Source of the DNA: Candidatus Atribacteria bacterium
GTDB taxonomy: Bacteria; Atribacterota; Phoenicimicrobiia; Phoenicimicrobiales; Stramentimicrobiaceae
Assembly: GCA_018402425.1 (NCBI GenBank)
Contig: JAGYIZ010000017.1
Span: 1-41,651 of the forward strand
Length of the DNA: 41,651 bases
Reading direction: 5' to 3'
A model generated the notes under the pieces. That model was not told the DNA's origin. It ran no database searches and saw nothing but the letters and a program-made list of their open reading frames with translations. Shown here one piece after another: positions 8,767 to 16,987 of the stretch. Position numbers and translations under genes: made by a program. Every line of letters starts with the position of its first letter. Positions within the stretch are counted from its first letter, which is position 1.

Positions 8767-10050
8767 ATGATGTTTTCTGACAAAGTTATTATAAATGTAA
8801 AATCTGGTAAGGGCGGAAATGGTGCTATTAGTTTTCGCAGGGAACGGTTTGTCCCGAAAGGAGGGCCTGACGGCGGTGATGGTGGAAAAGGCGGAGATGT
8901 GTTTATTCACGCTGACTTACATACCAAAACATTAATTCAACTATATCGTAATCCACACTGCATGGCAGGAGATGGTGAAAACGGGAGAGGACAGAAAAAG
9001 AACGGTAAAGACGGCAAGGATTTATGGATTAGCGTACCATTAGGAACAATCGTAGAAGATGTAGAAAAACAAGAAATTCTTGCTGACCTTTCTAAACCGG
9101 GAGACAAAATATGTGTAGCTCGGGGTGGAGAAGGAGGAAAAGGAAATTACCGTTTCAGGGGTTCGAAACGTCAGACACCAAGGTTTGCCCAAAAAGGAGA
9201 ACAAGTCGAAGAAATAAAATTAAGGCTCAATCTTAAACTCATTGCTGATGTAGGTCTTGTTGGATTTCCGAATGCCGGCAAATCTACACTCCTTTCACGA
9301 GTTTCGGCTGCCAGACCAAAGATTGCTGATTACCCTTTTACTACAATTGAGCCTTATTTAGGTGTTGTTCAAGTTGATGAAGAAAATTCTTTTGTGATAG
9401 CTGATATTCCGGGATTAATAGAAGGAGCTCATCGTGGTGTTGGAATGGGTACACGCTTTTTAAAGCATATTGAAAGAACCAAAGTCCTTGTTCATCTTAT
9501 TGATGGTTTTCAAATTAATCCTGATAATATGTTTCGAAATTACCAAATTATCGAGAATGAATTAGTACAATATGCCCGGTTTTTGGAGAAAAAAGAAAAG
9601 ATACTTGTTATTAATAAATGTGATTTACCGGAAGTAAGAAAGAAAATGGATTGGATAAAAAAGCTATTTTTGGATAAAAATATTGATATCATGTTTATTT
9701 CAGCTGTTAGTGGTGAAGGTATTAAAGAGCTTATTTATAAATTACATCAATTGATTTTTATCGCCGATGAGAAGGAAGATGAAAAATTAACAACAACACC
9801 ACAAAAACAACTACCTAGTTTTCGATATGAAGCAGACTTTGTTATTAAAAAAGAGGGGAATGTATTTTTTATCGAAGGTCAAAAAATCATTAAAATGGTT
9901 AACCAATATGACTTGAATAATCCTCAAGCACTGGAATATTTTCAAAAAATGTTAAAAAGTTTAGGAGTAGAGAAAGCGCTGAAGAAAAAGGGTATATCAG
10001 AGGGCGATAGAGTAAAAATTGGCAATAAGGATTTTTACTTTTATTCATAG
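8767..10050 (+). CDS. obgE: GTPase ObgE/CgtA
   Basis: This Obg-family GTPase (about 427 residues) is involved in 50S subunit maturation and stress signalling. It has the glycine-rich Obg fold (about 1-160), a G domain with P-loop GFPNAGKST, switch DIPGLIEGA and specificity motif NKCD, and a C-terminal OCT domain starting near LPSFRYEADF. The frame is open from a TTG at 8722, but that codon lies inside the rpmA terminator. ATG 8767 or 8770 after AAAAGGA gives the family-typical N-terminus MMFSDKVIINV. ObgE following L21-L27 is the standard order. The 3' neighbour is a large TPR gene after a 120-nt gap. Confidence 0.95.
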   Translation: MMFSDKVIINVKSGKGGNGAISFRRERFVPKGGPDGGDGGKGGDVFIHADLHTKTLIQLYRNPHCMAGDGENGRGQKKNGKDGKDLWISVPLGTIVEDVEKQEILADLSKPGDKICVARGGEGGKGNYRFRGSKRQTPRFAQKGEQVEEIKLRLNLKLIADVGLVGFPNAGKSTLLSRVSAARPKIADYPFTTIEPYLGVVQVDEENSFVIADIPGLIEGAHRGVGMGTRFLKHIERTKVLVHLIDGFQINPDNMFRNYQIIENELVQYARFLEKKEKILVINKCDLPEVRKKMDWIKKLFLDKNIDIMFISAVSGEGIKELIYKLHQLIFIADEKEDEKLTTTPQKQLPSFRYEADFVIKKEGNVFFIEGQKIIKMVNQYDLNNPQALEYFQKMLKSLGVEKALKKKGISEGDRVKIGNKDFYFYS

Positions 10051-10324
10051 ATACTGTATAATATTATGTAAAATAGATTTATTCTTACTTATTATAGTAA
10101 GAAATTTAATATAAAAGGTTTTAAGGGTAAATAGTTATTGGTTTTTAAATTATTGAAAATACAAATAAACAATTCAAATCCGTTTATTAATTTGGTCTGT
10201 TACTATTGGAATAATATTTTTTTCACTAGGGTCAGGCAGCCTTGCTTCATCAATTCCCAATATAGCGGTTTATTATTTTCATAATCAGACTGAAGACGAA
10301 GGTTTACAATGGTTAGAAGAAGAT

Positions 10325-13300
10325 TTGTCTGTTTCGATAAGCCAAGCTTTATCTAAGATTGAACAGATAAATTATATGCCCTTATCTGAAGTAAATAAAA
10401 TAGCTGATTACCAGAAATACAAAAATATGGTTCAAAAGAAAGATTCAATGTTGTTTGGCCAATTAGCTAATTTGCTGCAGGTTGATTTGATTTTTTCAGG
10501 TAATTATTACCAGGGAAAAGAAGATCATATTGATTTGGACCTATTAATGTATTTGTCTTCTGATGACCATTTAGTTGAATTTCGAAGAATGTCGGCTTCA
10601 ATAGAGGAACTATCCGATTTAAAGGAAAGAATAATCGGGATTATTTTACAGGAATCCGGCATTGACCCAAATATGGTTTCTTTGGAGAATATTATAGATG
10701 CGGATGATATAGATGAAGAGATTTCTGGTGAGGGCTTTATTGTTGAAGAATCTCCCCAGGATATTACTGCAATTGCATCAGTTTCCCAGGATAATCCATT
10801 AGCTTTAGAATACTATCAAAAGGCAATGGAGTTGAAGGATAAAGCTATATTAGAATATGAAGGTATTGATTTTCCCAGTAAACCTTTGTGGAATGAGGCA
10901 ATTCAAGATGCAACAAAAGCCGTTGAAGCAGATCCTGATTTTGCCGAAGGTTATTATTTGTTATATGAAATTTATCGAAGAACCAAGTGGATTGCCCGGG
11001 AAGCAGAAAGCCTGGAACAATATGTTGATATCGTGCAGAGAACCAATAGGCAGGTCGATGATAATGAATTTTCTGAGTTGCTCATAAGGCTTGCCCATTT
11101 AAAATATAATGCCGGGGACACCACTTCTGCTATTAACTATTTAGAGCTGGCAATTTCTTATAATCGCAATAACGTTAATGCCAGGTCCTACTTAATGAGG
11201 ATTTATTATGAGACTGGACAGGAAAGAAAAGCCCTGCAACAGGCAGAGGAGATTGAACGGATTCAACCAGATGGTATTGAATTAGACTGGTTTACCAGTA
11301 GAACAGAGAGAATATCATTATATGGCCGTGAGGCTTTTGAAAGCTATGAAAAAGGTTACAAATCTTATATTGTAAAAAATTACAGTGAGGCTATAAGTCA
11401 TTTAGAACAGGCTATAAGTATGGCTCCCGCGTTTAAGGATGCCCATTATTATCTTGGTCTAAGTTATTATCATTATGGAAATTTAGATGCGGCAATCCGC
11501 CATTGGGAAGAATCTGTCCGATTAGATCCTTTTGACAATCATTCCAGAATTTACTTAAATAAAGCGCTGGAAGAAAAAGAATACGGGAGAGAAGCTGTCT
11601 GGAGATTTAACCGGGGTTATGAGTATTATATTGCCGGGAAATATGAGGATGCTTTGGTTGAATTTAAATCGTCGACTTATTTAAATCCTAATTTCGAGAA
11701 AGCAAGAATGTTTTTAATGCGTACTTATTACCATTTAGGCAGGATGGATGAATATGCAGAAGAGAGAAAAAAGATTGGTGAAAATATTGAGTTTACCGGA
11801 GATATGGAGAGAGAATATTATAAATTAGGCTATGATTTTTATTCATTAGGTGATTATAATGAAGCATTGGAAAAATTAGAGGAAGCTTTAGAGATAAACC
11901 CGGATTATTTAGAGGCAAGATTTTTGATTGCCGAAACCCTTTATCAGCTACAGGATTATAATGAAGCAAATGTTCATTATAAATATGTAATAGATAATTA
12001 TCCTGGCAGCGAATATTATGAGAATTGTTTATTAGGAAGCGGATGGTGCTTATATTTGCTTGAAGATTACCAAAAGTCAGTAGAATATTTAGAGATGCTG
12101 ATAGATAATTTTCCTAATAGCTCTCTTTATCAGGAAGGTATTTATAAATTAGGAAGAGTTTATTTCACTCAAGAAAAATACGAAGAAACCATTAATATTT
12201 ATGAGGATTTGATGAAATTAGAATCTTTAGAATATGATGAAGTAGAGATAAAATATATCCTAGGCAAATCATATTTTTGGATAGAGGACTATGATAGAGC
12301 AAAAAACCTTCTTTTGACTATTATAGAGAATAACCCGAATTTTAATCAAATAGATGAAACGCGTTATTTTTACAGCTTTGTGTTATTTAAAGAAGAACAA
12401 TATAATGAAGCGATGGTAATTTTAGAGGAGTTAGCCGAAAAGGAGAACAGCCAAATCAAGGTAGAGGCATCTTATCTTTTAGGAAGGACATTGATTGAAC
12501 TAAAAGAATATGATAGAGTTATTACGATTAATAGTTCCTTATTAGATAAAGATATAGATGATAATATGCAAGAAAGAGTATTATTTGACCTGGGATTAGC
12601 TTATTCGCGAAAAAGTGAAGACGAAGATGCAGTAATGTACTTTAATCTCGTTATCGATAAGTATCCAGAAGGAAAATTTGCAAGCTTGAGCAAGATTGAG
12701 CTTGCCCAGAGTTATTATCATTTAGCTAAATATCAGGATTCGATAAAAGTATTAGAAAATATAAGTACTAAAGAAGCTTTGGAAATAAAGATTGACTCTG
12801 CAAGAAAGCTGGGCGATGAAGAGCTATTAGCTTCGATCTACCAAGAATTTGAAGAAAAATATCCCGATGATACTTTGCCAATAGAGGAGTATTATTCTTT
12901 AGCCATTTCTCAATTTGATAGTGGTAAATTCCGAGAAGCCATTGATACTCTAAACAGTATGGAAAATATGGATATAACCGAAGAGATAAGTAGAGAAGTT
13001 AATTATTGGCAGGGATTAAGCTTTTATCGGTTAAGAGAATATCAACAGGCTAAAGAATATTTCCAAAAAATTGATTTTTTATTGGGAAACGAAATAGCCA
13101 TAAAGTCTTTGTACATGTTAGCCGAGTCGTTTTATCAACAGGAAGACTACTTACAAGCAATAAAATATTATAAGGAATTTTTACAGCATTATAGTTCTCA
13201 TTCAATGGCAGAAAATGTTCATTATAGCATAGCCTGGAGTTATTTAAATGAGAGAGACTATCAAAGTGCACTATCATCATTTAATGAATTGATAGAAAAT

Positions 13301-13804
13301 AATCCTGAAAGTAAGTTTTTAGAAGAAGGCTCTTTCCTTATAGGGAAAATACAATATTTGATGTCTGATAACAATAATTCCAGGATATCTTTGCTAGATT
13401 TTCTTAAGGACTATGCAAATAGTCAGTATCGTGAAGAGGCAATATATATTATTGCCCAGATGGATTTAGAAGAACAGCAGTGGATAGACAGCATTATATA
13501 TTTTGAGAAGCTGATTGATGAATACCCCGATAGTCGTTATTTGCCAGGTTCTTTGTATGGTCTTTGTTTGAGTTATTATAAAAAGGAAGAATACAATAAA
13601 GCGCTTAGTACAGGTGAGAGCTACTTAAATTCTTTTCCTAACGGCTCTTTTAGGTGTGATGTTCTTTATGTTACTGCTATCTGTCAGGAAGAATTAGGAA
13701 ATATGGAGGAGGCAACTGAAAAGTATGAACAGATTATTTCTAATTGTCCAGACAGTGCTTATGTGGACAGTGCCAGAAGTCATTTAGAATTTATTGAACC
13801 ATGA
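10325..13804 (+). CDS. Large secreted TPR-repeat protein (start uncertain, probably upstream)
   Basis: This protein of at least 1159 residues is built almost entirely of tetratricopeptide repeats, visible as recurring units such as YYLGLSYYHYGNLDAAI and several YY(E/K)xxxxxYPxS-type segments of the YbgF/BamD kind. The listed start is a TTG at 10325 without a good ribosome-binding site. The same frame is open back to 10169 (stop at 10166-10168) and that extension encodes a signal-peptide-like stretch, a hydrophobic run from about 10184 ending near GSGSLASS. No ATG, GTG or TTG lies in it; either a rare ATT/ATC start is used or a one-base shift separates it from TTG 10153. The position upstream of exbB-exbD-TonB suggests a periplasmic scaffold for an energised envelope complex, which is inference. 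Confidence 0.8.
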   Translation: MSVSISQALSKIEQINYMPLSEVNKIADYQKYKNMVQKKDSMLFGQLANLLQVDLIFSGNYYQGKEDHIDLDLLMYLSSDDHLVEFRRMSASIEELSDLKERIIGIILQESGIDPNMVSLENIIDADDIDEEISGEGFIVEESPQDITAIASVSQDNPLALEYYQKAMELKDKAILEYEGIDFPSKPLWNEAIQDATKAVEADPDFAEGYYLLYEIYRRTKWIAREAESLEQYVDIVQRTNRQVDDNEFSELLIRLAHLKYNAGDTTSAINYLELAISYNRNNVNARSYLMRIYYETGQERKALQQAEEIERIQPDGIELDWFTSRTERISLYGREAFESYEKGYKSYIVKNYSEAISHLEQAISMAPAFKDAHYYLGLSYYHYGNLDAAIRHWEESVRLDPFDNHSRIYLNKALEEKEYGREAVWRFNRGYEYYIAGKYEDALVEFKSSTYLNPNFEKARMFLMRTYYHLGRMDEYAEERKKIGENIEFTGDMEREYYKLGYDFYSLGDYNEALEKLEEALEINPDYLEARFLIAETLYQLQDYNEANVHYKYVIDNYPGSEYYENCLLGSGWCLYLLEDYQKSVEYLEMLIDNFPNSSLYQEGIYKLGRVYFTQEKYEETINIYEDLMKLESLEYDEVEIKYILGKSYFWIEDYDRAKNLLLTIIENNPNFNQIDETRYFYSFVLFKEEQYNEAMVILEELAEKENSQIKVEASYLLGRTLIELKEYDRVITINSSLLDKDIDDNMQERVLFDLGLAYSRKSEDEDAVMYFNLVIDKYPEGKFASLSKIELAQSYYHLAKYQDSIKVLENISTKEALEIKIDSARKLGDEELLASIYQEFEEKYPDDTLPIEEYYSLAISQFDSGKFREAIDTLNSMENMDITEEISREVNYWQGLSFYRLREYQQAKEYFQKIDFLLGNEIAIKSLYMLAESFYQQEDYLQAIKYYKEFLQHYSSHSMAENVHYSIAWSYLNERDYQSALSSFNELIENNPESKFLEEGSFLIGKIQYLMSDNNNSRISLLDFLKDYANSQYREEAIYIIAQMDLEEQQWIDSIIYFEKLIDEYPDSRYLPGSLYGLCLSYYKKEEYNKALSTGESYLNSFPNGSFRCDVLYVTAICQEELGNMEEATEKYEQIISNCPDSAYVDSARSHLEFIEP

Positions 13805-13833
13805 ACAATTTCTAAGAAGGTGGTCATGGTTCA
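13795..13833. repeat. Palindromic repeat, AACCAT/ATGGTT family, copy A
   Basis: Perfect 10-nt arms TGAACCATGA (13795-13804) and TCATGGTTCA (13824-13833) overlap the stop codon of the TPR gene. The interior AGAAGGTGGT matches the right arm of the copy at 29693-29743. There is no T-tract after it, so a simple intrinsic terminator is unlikely. Confidence 0.65.
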
Positions 13834-13880
13834 GAACAAAGTGTAACCAAGAAAAGGTTGAATCTCTTTTAGGGGCTCTT

Positions 13881-13934
13881 AAAGACATCCGCTATGTGGG
13901 TGCGATATTTGCTAGTGCACAATAATAATGATGG
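13881..13934. repeat. CCGCTATGYGGGTGC repeat, copy 1
   Basis: AAAGAC, then CCGCTATGTGGGTGC, then an ATTT-CT segment and an A/T-rich ATAATGATG tail, parallel to 18295-18356. The core can fold as a short hairpin. It lies between the TPR gene and exbB, a 223-nt gap with no other feature apart from copy A of the palindrome. Confidence 0.55.
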
Positions 13935-14027
13935 AAATGACAAATTGATAGTTTTGTTATATTAATAATTAATAAAAAAGGTATAAATTATTCAGATTTT
14001 ATATGAAATAGAGGAGGCAACTATTTA

Positions 14028-14681
14028 ATGTTTGAACTATTTAACAAGGGCGGTTTCTTGATGTATCCGATTTTTTTCAGTTCTTTGCTGGCAATTGCCA
14101 TCTTTTTCGAAAGGATGTTTTATTTAAAAAGCATTAAAACGTCTACCCGTAAGTTTGGCAACCGGATTAGCGATTTAATCCGAAAAGGCAACATCAATTT
14201 TGCTATCTCTGCCTGTAGAAAAAATATTTCACCCATATCTCAAATTATTTTAGCAGCTTTATTGAAGCATGGTAGTTCAAGAGATGAAATAAAAGAAGTA
14301 ATTGAAGATACTGCCCGACAGGAAGTTACTATTTTAGAAAGGAATTTACCAATCCTGGCCACTATTGCTAATATTGCACCTCTGCTGGGTCTTTTAGGTA
14401 CAGTTTTTGGTATGATTAAAGCATTTCAGGTTGTTTCCGTCGTTGGCGTAGGAAACCCTGAAGCATTAGCTGGAGGGATATCTGAGGCATTGCTGACGAC
14501 TGCCTTTGGCCTTTCGGTGGCTATTCCCACTATTGTTGCCTATAATTATCTAGCACATCGCGTAGATAGACAGATTAAAGAGATGGAATCTACCAGTGTA
14601 GAAATATTAGAATTATTAACTATTAAAGAGGATGCTAAAGAGGAGGGTGTGAAAATAGATGAAATTTCATCACATCAATAA
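14028..14681 (+). CDS. exbB: ExbB/TolQ/MotA family proton-channel protein
   Basis: This 217-residue inner-membrane protein has three predicted helices (about 10-30, 108-132 and 148-172) and the conserved MotA/TolQ/ExbB segment IANIAPLLGLLGTVFGMI. With ExbD it forms the proton-driven motor that energises a TonB- or TolA-like protein. ATG 14028 has GAGGAGG 13 nt upstream. Its 3' end overlaps exbD by 23 nt, indicating translational coupling. TolQ and ExbB cannot be separated by sequence alone; the TonB-like partner downstream makes ExbB the simpler name. Confidence 0.93.
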   Translation: MFELFNKGGFLMYPIFFSSLLAIAIFFERMFYLKSIKTSTRKFGNRISDLIRKGNINFAISACRKNISPISQIILAALLKHGSSRDEIKEVIEDTARQEVTILERNLPILATIANIAPLLGLLGTVFGMIKAFQVVSVVGVGNPEALAGGISEALLTTAFGLSVAIPTIVAYNYLAHRVDRQIKEMESTSVEILELLTIKEDAKEEGVKIDEISSHQ

Positions 14682-15072
14682 AAAAACTATCGGGTTTGAT
14701 TTGACGCCCCTGATTGATGTGGTCTTTTTGTTGCTTATATTTTTTATGCTGACCACTACCTTCATAAATGTTGAAAGTGGCGTAAAAGTGGATTTGCCTA
14801 GTGGTGATTTTGCAGAAGTAACTGAAAGGCAAAATGTAGTGGTTTCAATTACCGAAAACAATGTTTTATATATGAATAATAAATTGATTGATCCTGACAA
14901 ACTATCTGAGAGTATCAGAGAAGAGATTGGAAAAAACATTGATTCCTTAGTTGTTTTAGAAGCGGATCAGAATATATCTCATGGGAAAGTAGTACGAGTA
15001 ATGGATTTAATAAAGAAAGGTGGAGCAGAGAGGATTGCTATTGCTACAAAACCGAGTGGAGAGAGTCAATAA
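14659..15072 (+). CDS. exbD: ExbD/TolR family biopolymer transport protein
   Basis: This 137-residue protein has one N-terminal helix (about 16-37) carrying the essential membrane aspartate D20 in LTPLIDVVFLLLIFF, followed by a periplasmic domain ending with the family-typical HGKVVRVMDLIKKGG segment. D20 corresponds to the proton-relay aspartate of E. coli ExbD/TolR. It starts inside the exbB gene behind a GAGGAGGGTG site. The next gene begins 9 nt after its stop. This makes a compact exbB-exbD-TonB-like operon. Confidence 0.93.
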   Translation: MKFHHINKKTIGFDLTPLIDVVFLLLIFFMLTTTFINVESGVKVDLPSGDFAEVTERQNVVVSITENNVLYMNNKLIDPDKLSESIREEIGKNIDSLVVLEADQNISHGKVVRVMDLIKKGGAERIAIATKPSGESQ

Positions 15073-15081
15073 GGTGATTAA

Positions 15082-16581
15082 TTGAAAAAAACTATTGGAT
15101 ATAGAGCAAAAAGAAGAAAAATACGTTCTAAGAGTTTCTTAGGCCGTTCTTTTTTAATATCACTAATAATTAATATTTTATTTATATTTGCCTTTAGTAA
15201 TTTAACTTCCTTTGATCTTCTCAATATACCAGAGGAAGATGAAATAATTATGGTTACTATGGTAGAATTGCCTACTACTAAAAACCCTGTTACCGCACGA
15301 CCTGAAATTGAAACAGAAGAACCTGTAGCAGAGTTAAGTACAATGCCAAGAGTAGAGCCAGAACTACCTGAACCTGCTAGAATTCAGGAAACAGAAACCC
15401 AAGCAACACTAGAAAACGAAGATGAATTGGCGGAAATTGCTAGTAGGCCAAAGGCTGAAGTAAAGATTCCGGAGATTGAAATACCAGCCAGCGAAGAAAT
15501 GTCAGCTGTGCAAGAAGAGGCTCCGGTAAGGCAAGATGTTCAAGTAGCCGCTAGGTCGCTAGCTCCTTCAATTACAAGCAGGAGAGATATCGAGGGAGAA
15601 GTGCTAGAGCCGGGACAATTTGAAATTCAGGCAAGTTTAGGTCAAGAAGGAAGAGAGCGAATCGAATCTACTTATGGAAATACTGTAACCCCTGGTCAAA
15701 TAAGTGATTTACCTCGAAATATAGAAAAAGAATCTCCATTTGGGGATAGACCTCTAGCTGTTACAATTGATAATGCCAATGATTCCCGTCCTCAAAGTGG
15801 TTTAAATAAAGCAAACATTGTTTATGAAGTATTAGCAGAGGGGGGAATTACTCGTTTTTTAGCGATATATGCTGCAGAAGAATCTGATAAATTAGGTCCT
15901 GTACGTAGTGCCAGACCTTATTTTATTACAAAAGCCCTGGAGCATAATGCTATCTATGTTCATGCTGGAGAAAGTCCCGATGCTGCAATCTTTATTAAAG
16001 AAGAAAAAGTTGATGATATAAATGAGTTGATTCACTATCAGCCGTTTTGGAGGTCCCAAGATCGGAGACCACCTCACAACCTTTACACCTCAACTGAACA
16101 GTTAAGAGAAGAAGCTAAAAATATTGGTTATATTGAAATGATTAATAAGGAAAGCTTCCAATTTGAAGTAGATGCAGATCAAATACTTACTGGAAGAGAT
16201 ATAGCAAGAATAGATATAAGGTACAATGTTAATTATTCAGTAAGCTATCAATATAACCCGGAAATCCAAAGATATATTAGATTTATTAATGGTGAGCCAC
16301 ATATTGATGCTGAAACTGGTGTACAGCTTCAAGCAAAAAATATTATTATCCAGCGTAGTGAGAGAAAAGTATTAGATAGTGAGGGAAGATTGGCTATTGA
16401 TTTGATTGGCAGCGGAGATGGCCTTATTATTTTTAATGGAAAATCAGAAGAGATTACTTGGGAAAAAGAGGGGTTAGCATCCAAAACATACTTCTACAAC
16501 AAAAATGGAGATAGGCTGGCTATACAGCCCGGCAATGTTTGGATTCAAATAACTCATCCTGATACAGAAATTAGCTATTAA
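15082..16581 (+). CDS. TonB-like N-terminus fused to DUF3048 (YerB-like) domain
   Basis: This 499-residue protein has an unusual architecture. A short basic N-terminus and one membrane anchor (about 21-42) are followed by a long Pro/Glu-rich spacer (about 50-200, with repeated PE/EPE/IPE words), as in TonB. From about residue 219 the sequence is DUF3048: DRPLAVTIDNANDSRPQ, then YEVLAEGGITRF, GPVRSARPYF and the C-terminal DUF3048_C region with ITWEKEG and VWIQI. No TonB C-terminal domain is present. The start is TTG 15082 with AAGGTGA 4 nt upstream. Its place right after exbB-exbD suggests that the motor drives this protein. DUF3048 is otherwise known to me from Firmicutes lipoproteins of unknown function. 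Confidence 0.85.
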   Translation: MKKTIGYRAKRRKIRSKSFLGRSFLISLIINILFIFAFSNLTSFDLLNIPEEDEIIMVTMVELPTTKNPVTARPEIETEEPVAELSTMPRVEPELPEPARIQETETQATLENEDELAEIASRPKAEVKIPEIEIPASEEMSAVQEEAPVRQDVQVAARSLAPSITSRRDIEGEVLEPGQFEIQASLGQEGRERIESTYGNTVTPGQISDLPRNIEKESPFGDRPLAVTIDNANDSRPQSGLNKANIVYEVLAEGGITRFLAIYAAEESDKLGPVRSARPYFITKALEHNAIYVHAGESPDAAIFIKEEKVDDINELIHYQPFWRSQDRRPPHNLYTSTEQLREEAKNIGYIEMINKESFQFEVDADQILTGRDIARIDIRYNVNYSVSYQYNPEIQRYIRFINGEPHIDAETGVQLQAKNIIIQRSERKVLDSEGRLAIDLIGSGDGLIIFNGKSEEITWEKEGLASKTYFYNKNGDRLAIQPGNVWIQITHPDTEISY

Positions 16582-16968
16582 AATAGTATCGAGTATCGAG
16601 TTTAAAGATAAATAAAAGTTGCAAGTTACAAGTTGCAAGTTTCGAGTTTTAAGTTAAGAAATAAAGGCAAAATAAGAAAAATGCAAATTACAAGGTGCAA
16701 TTTAAACACAGCAAATACAAAATATAACAAACAAATTAACCAATGAACTAAGTAACCAATTAATTATAAAAAATACTTCTAGGTTGTCGGTTTTCGGTTT
16801 TCAGTTGAAATACAAAGAATAAAAAGTTGCAAGTTACAAGTTTCAAGTTGCGAGTTTTAAATAAAGAAATAAACACAAAGTAAGAGGCAAGATGTAAATT
16901 AATATAATTTACCAGTTGACCAATTAAAATAAAAAGATTTAATATGAAAATCAAAAAATAATAAATCT
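16582..16968. repeat. Degenerate interspersed repeat block
   Basis: This 400-nt gap without a gene is composed of short-word repeats: TATCGAGTATCGAG (16588-16602), GTTGCAAGTTACAAGTTGCAAG (16618-16639), the 94-nt element shared with the window start (16671-16764), GTCGGTTTTCGGTTTTCAG (16785-16804), a second GTTGCAAGTTACAAGTTTC unit (16826-16844), and an accagttgaccaatta end. The two CAAGTT-type units start similarly and both end in ACCAAT words, so the block looks like a duplicated, diverged element. No coding frame is convincing. Confidence 0.8.
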
Positions 16969-16974
16969 GAAACT

Positions 16975-16983
16975 GGGGGGGGG
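16975..16983 (+). promoter_or_regulatory. Nine-G homopolymer serving as ribosome-binding site of the PNP gene
   Basis: Nine consecutive G residues lie 5 nt before ATG 16988, in a region otherwise nearly devoid of G. No other Shine-Dalgarno sequence is present. A G tract at this spacing can pair with the anti-SD pyrimidines, and its length may vary by slippage. Confidence 0.7.
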
Positions 16984-16987
16984 AATA

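Noticed and set aside
10857-11087. Open frame inside the TPR gene
   Set aside because: Shadow of the TPR coding sequence; no ribosome-binding site and no independent motif.
16582-16968. CRISPR array
   Set aside because: Repeats are 6-8-nt words of unequal spacing without unique spacers of constant length, and no cas gene is near.
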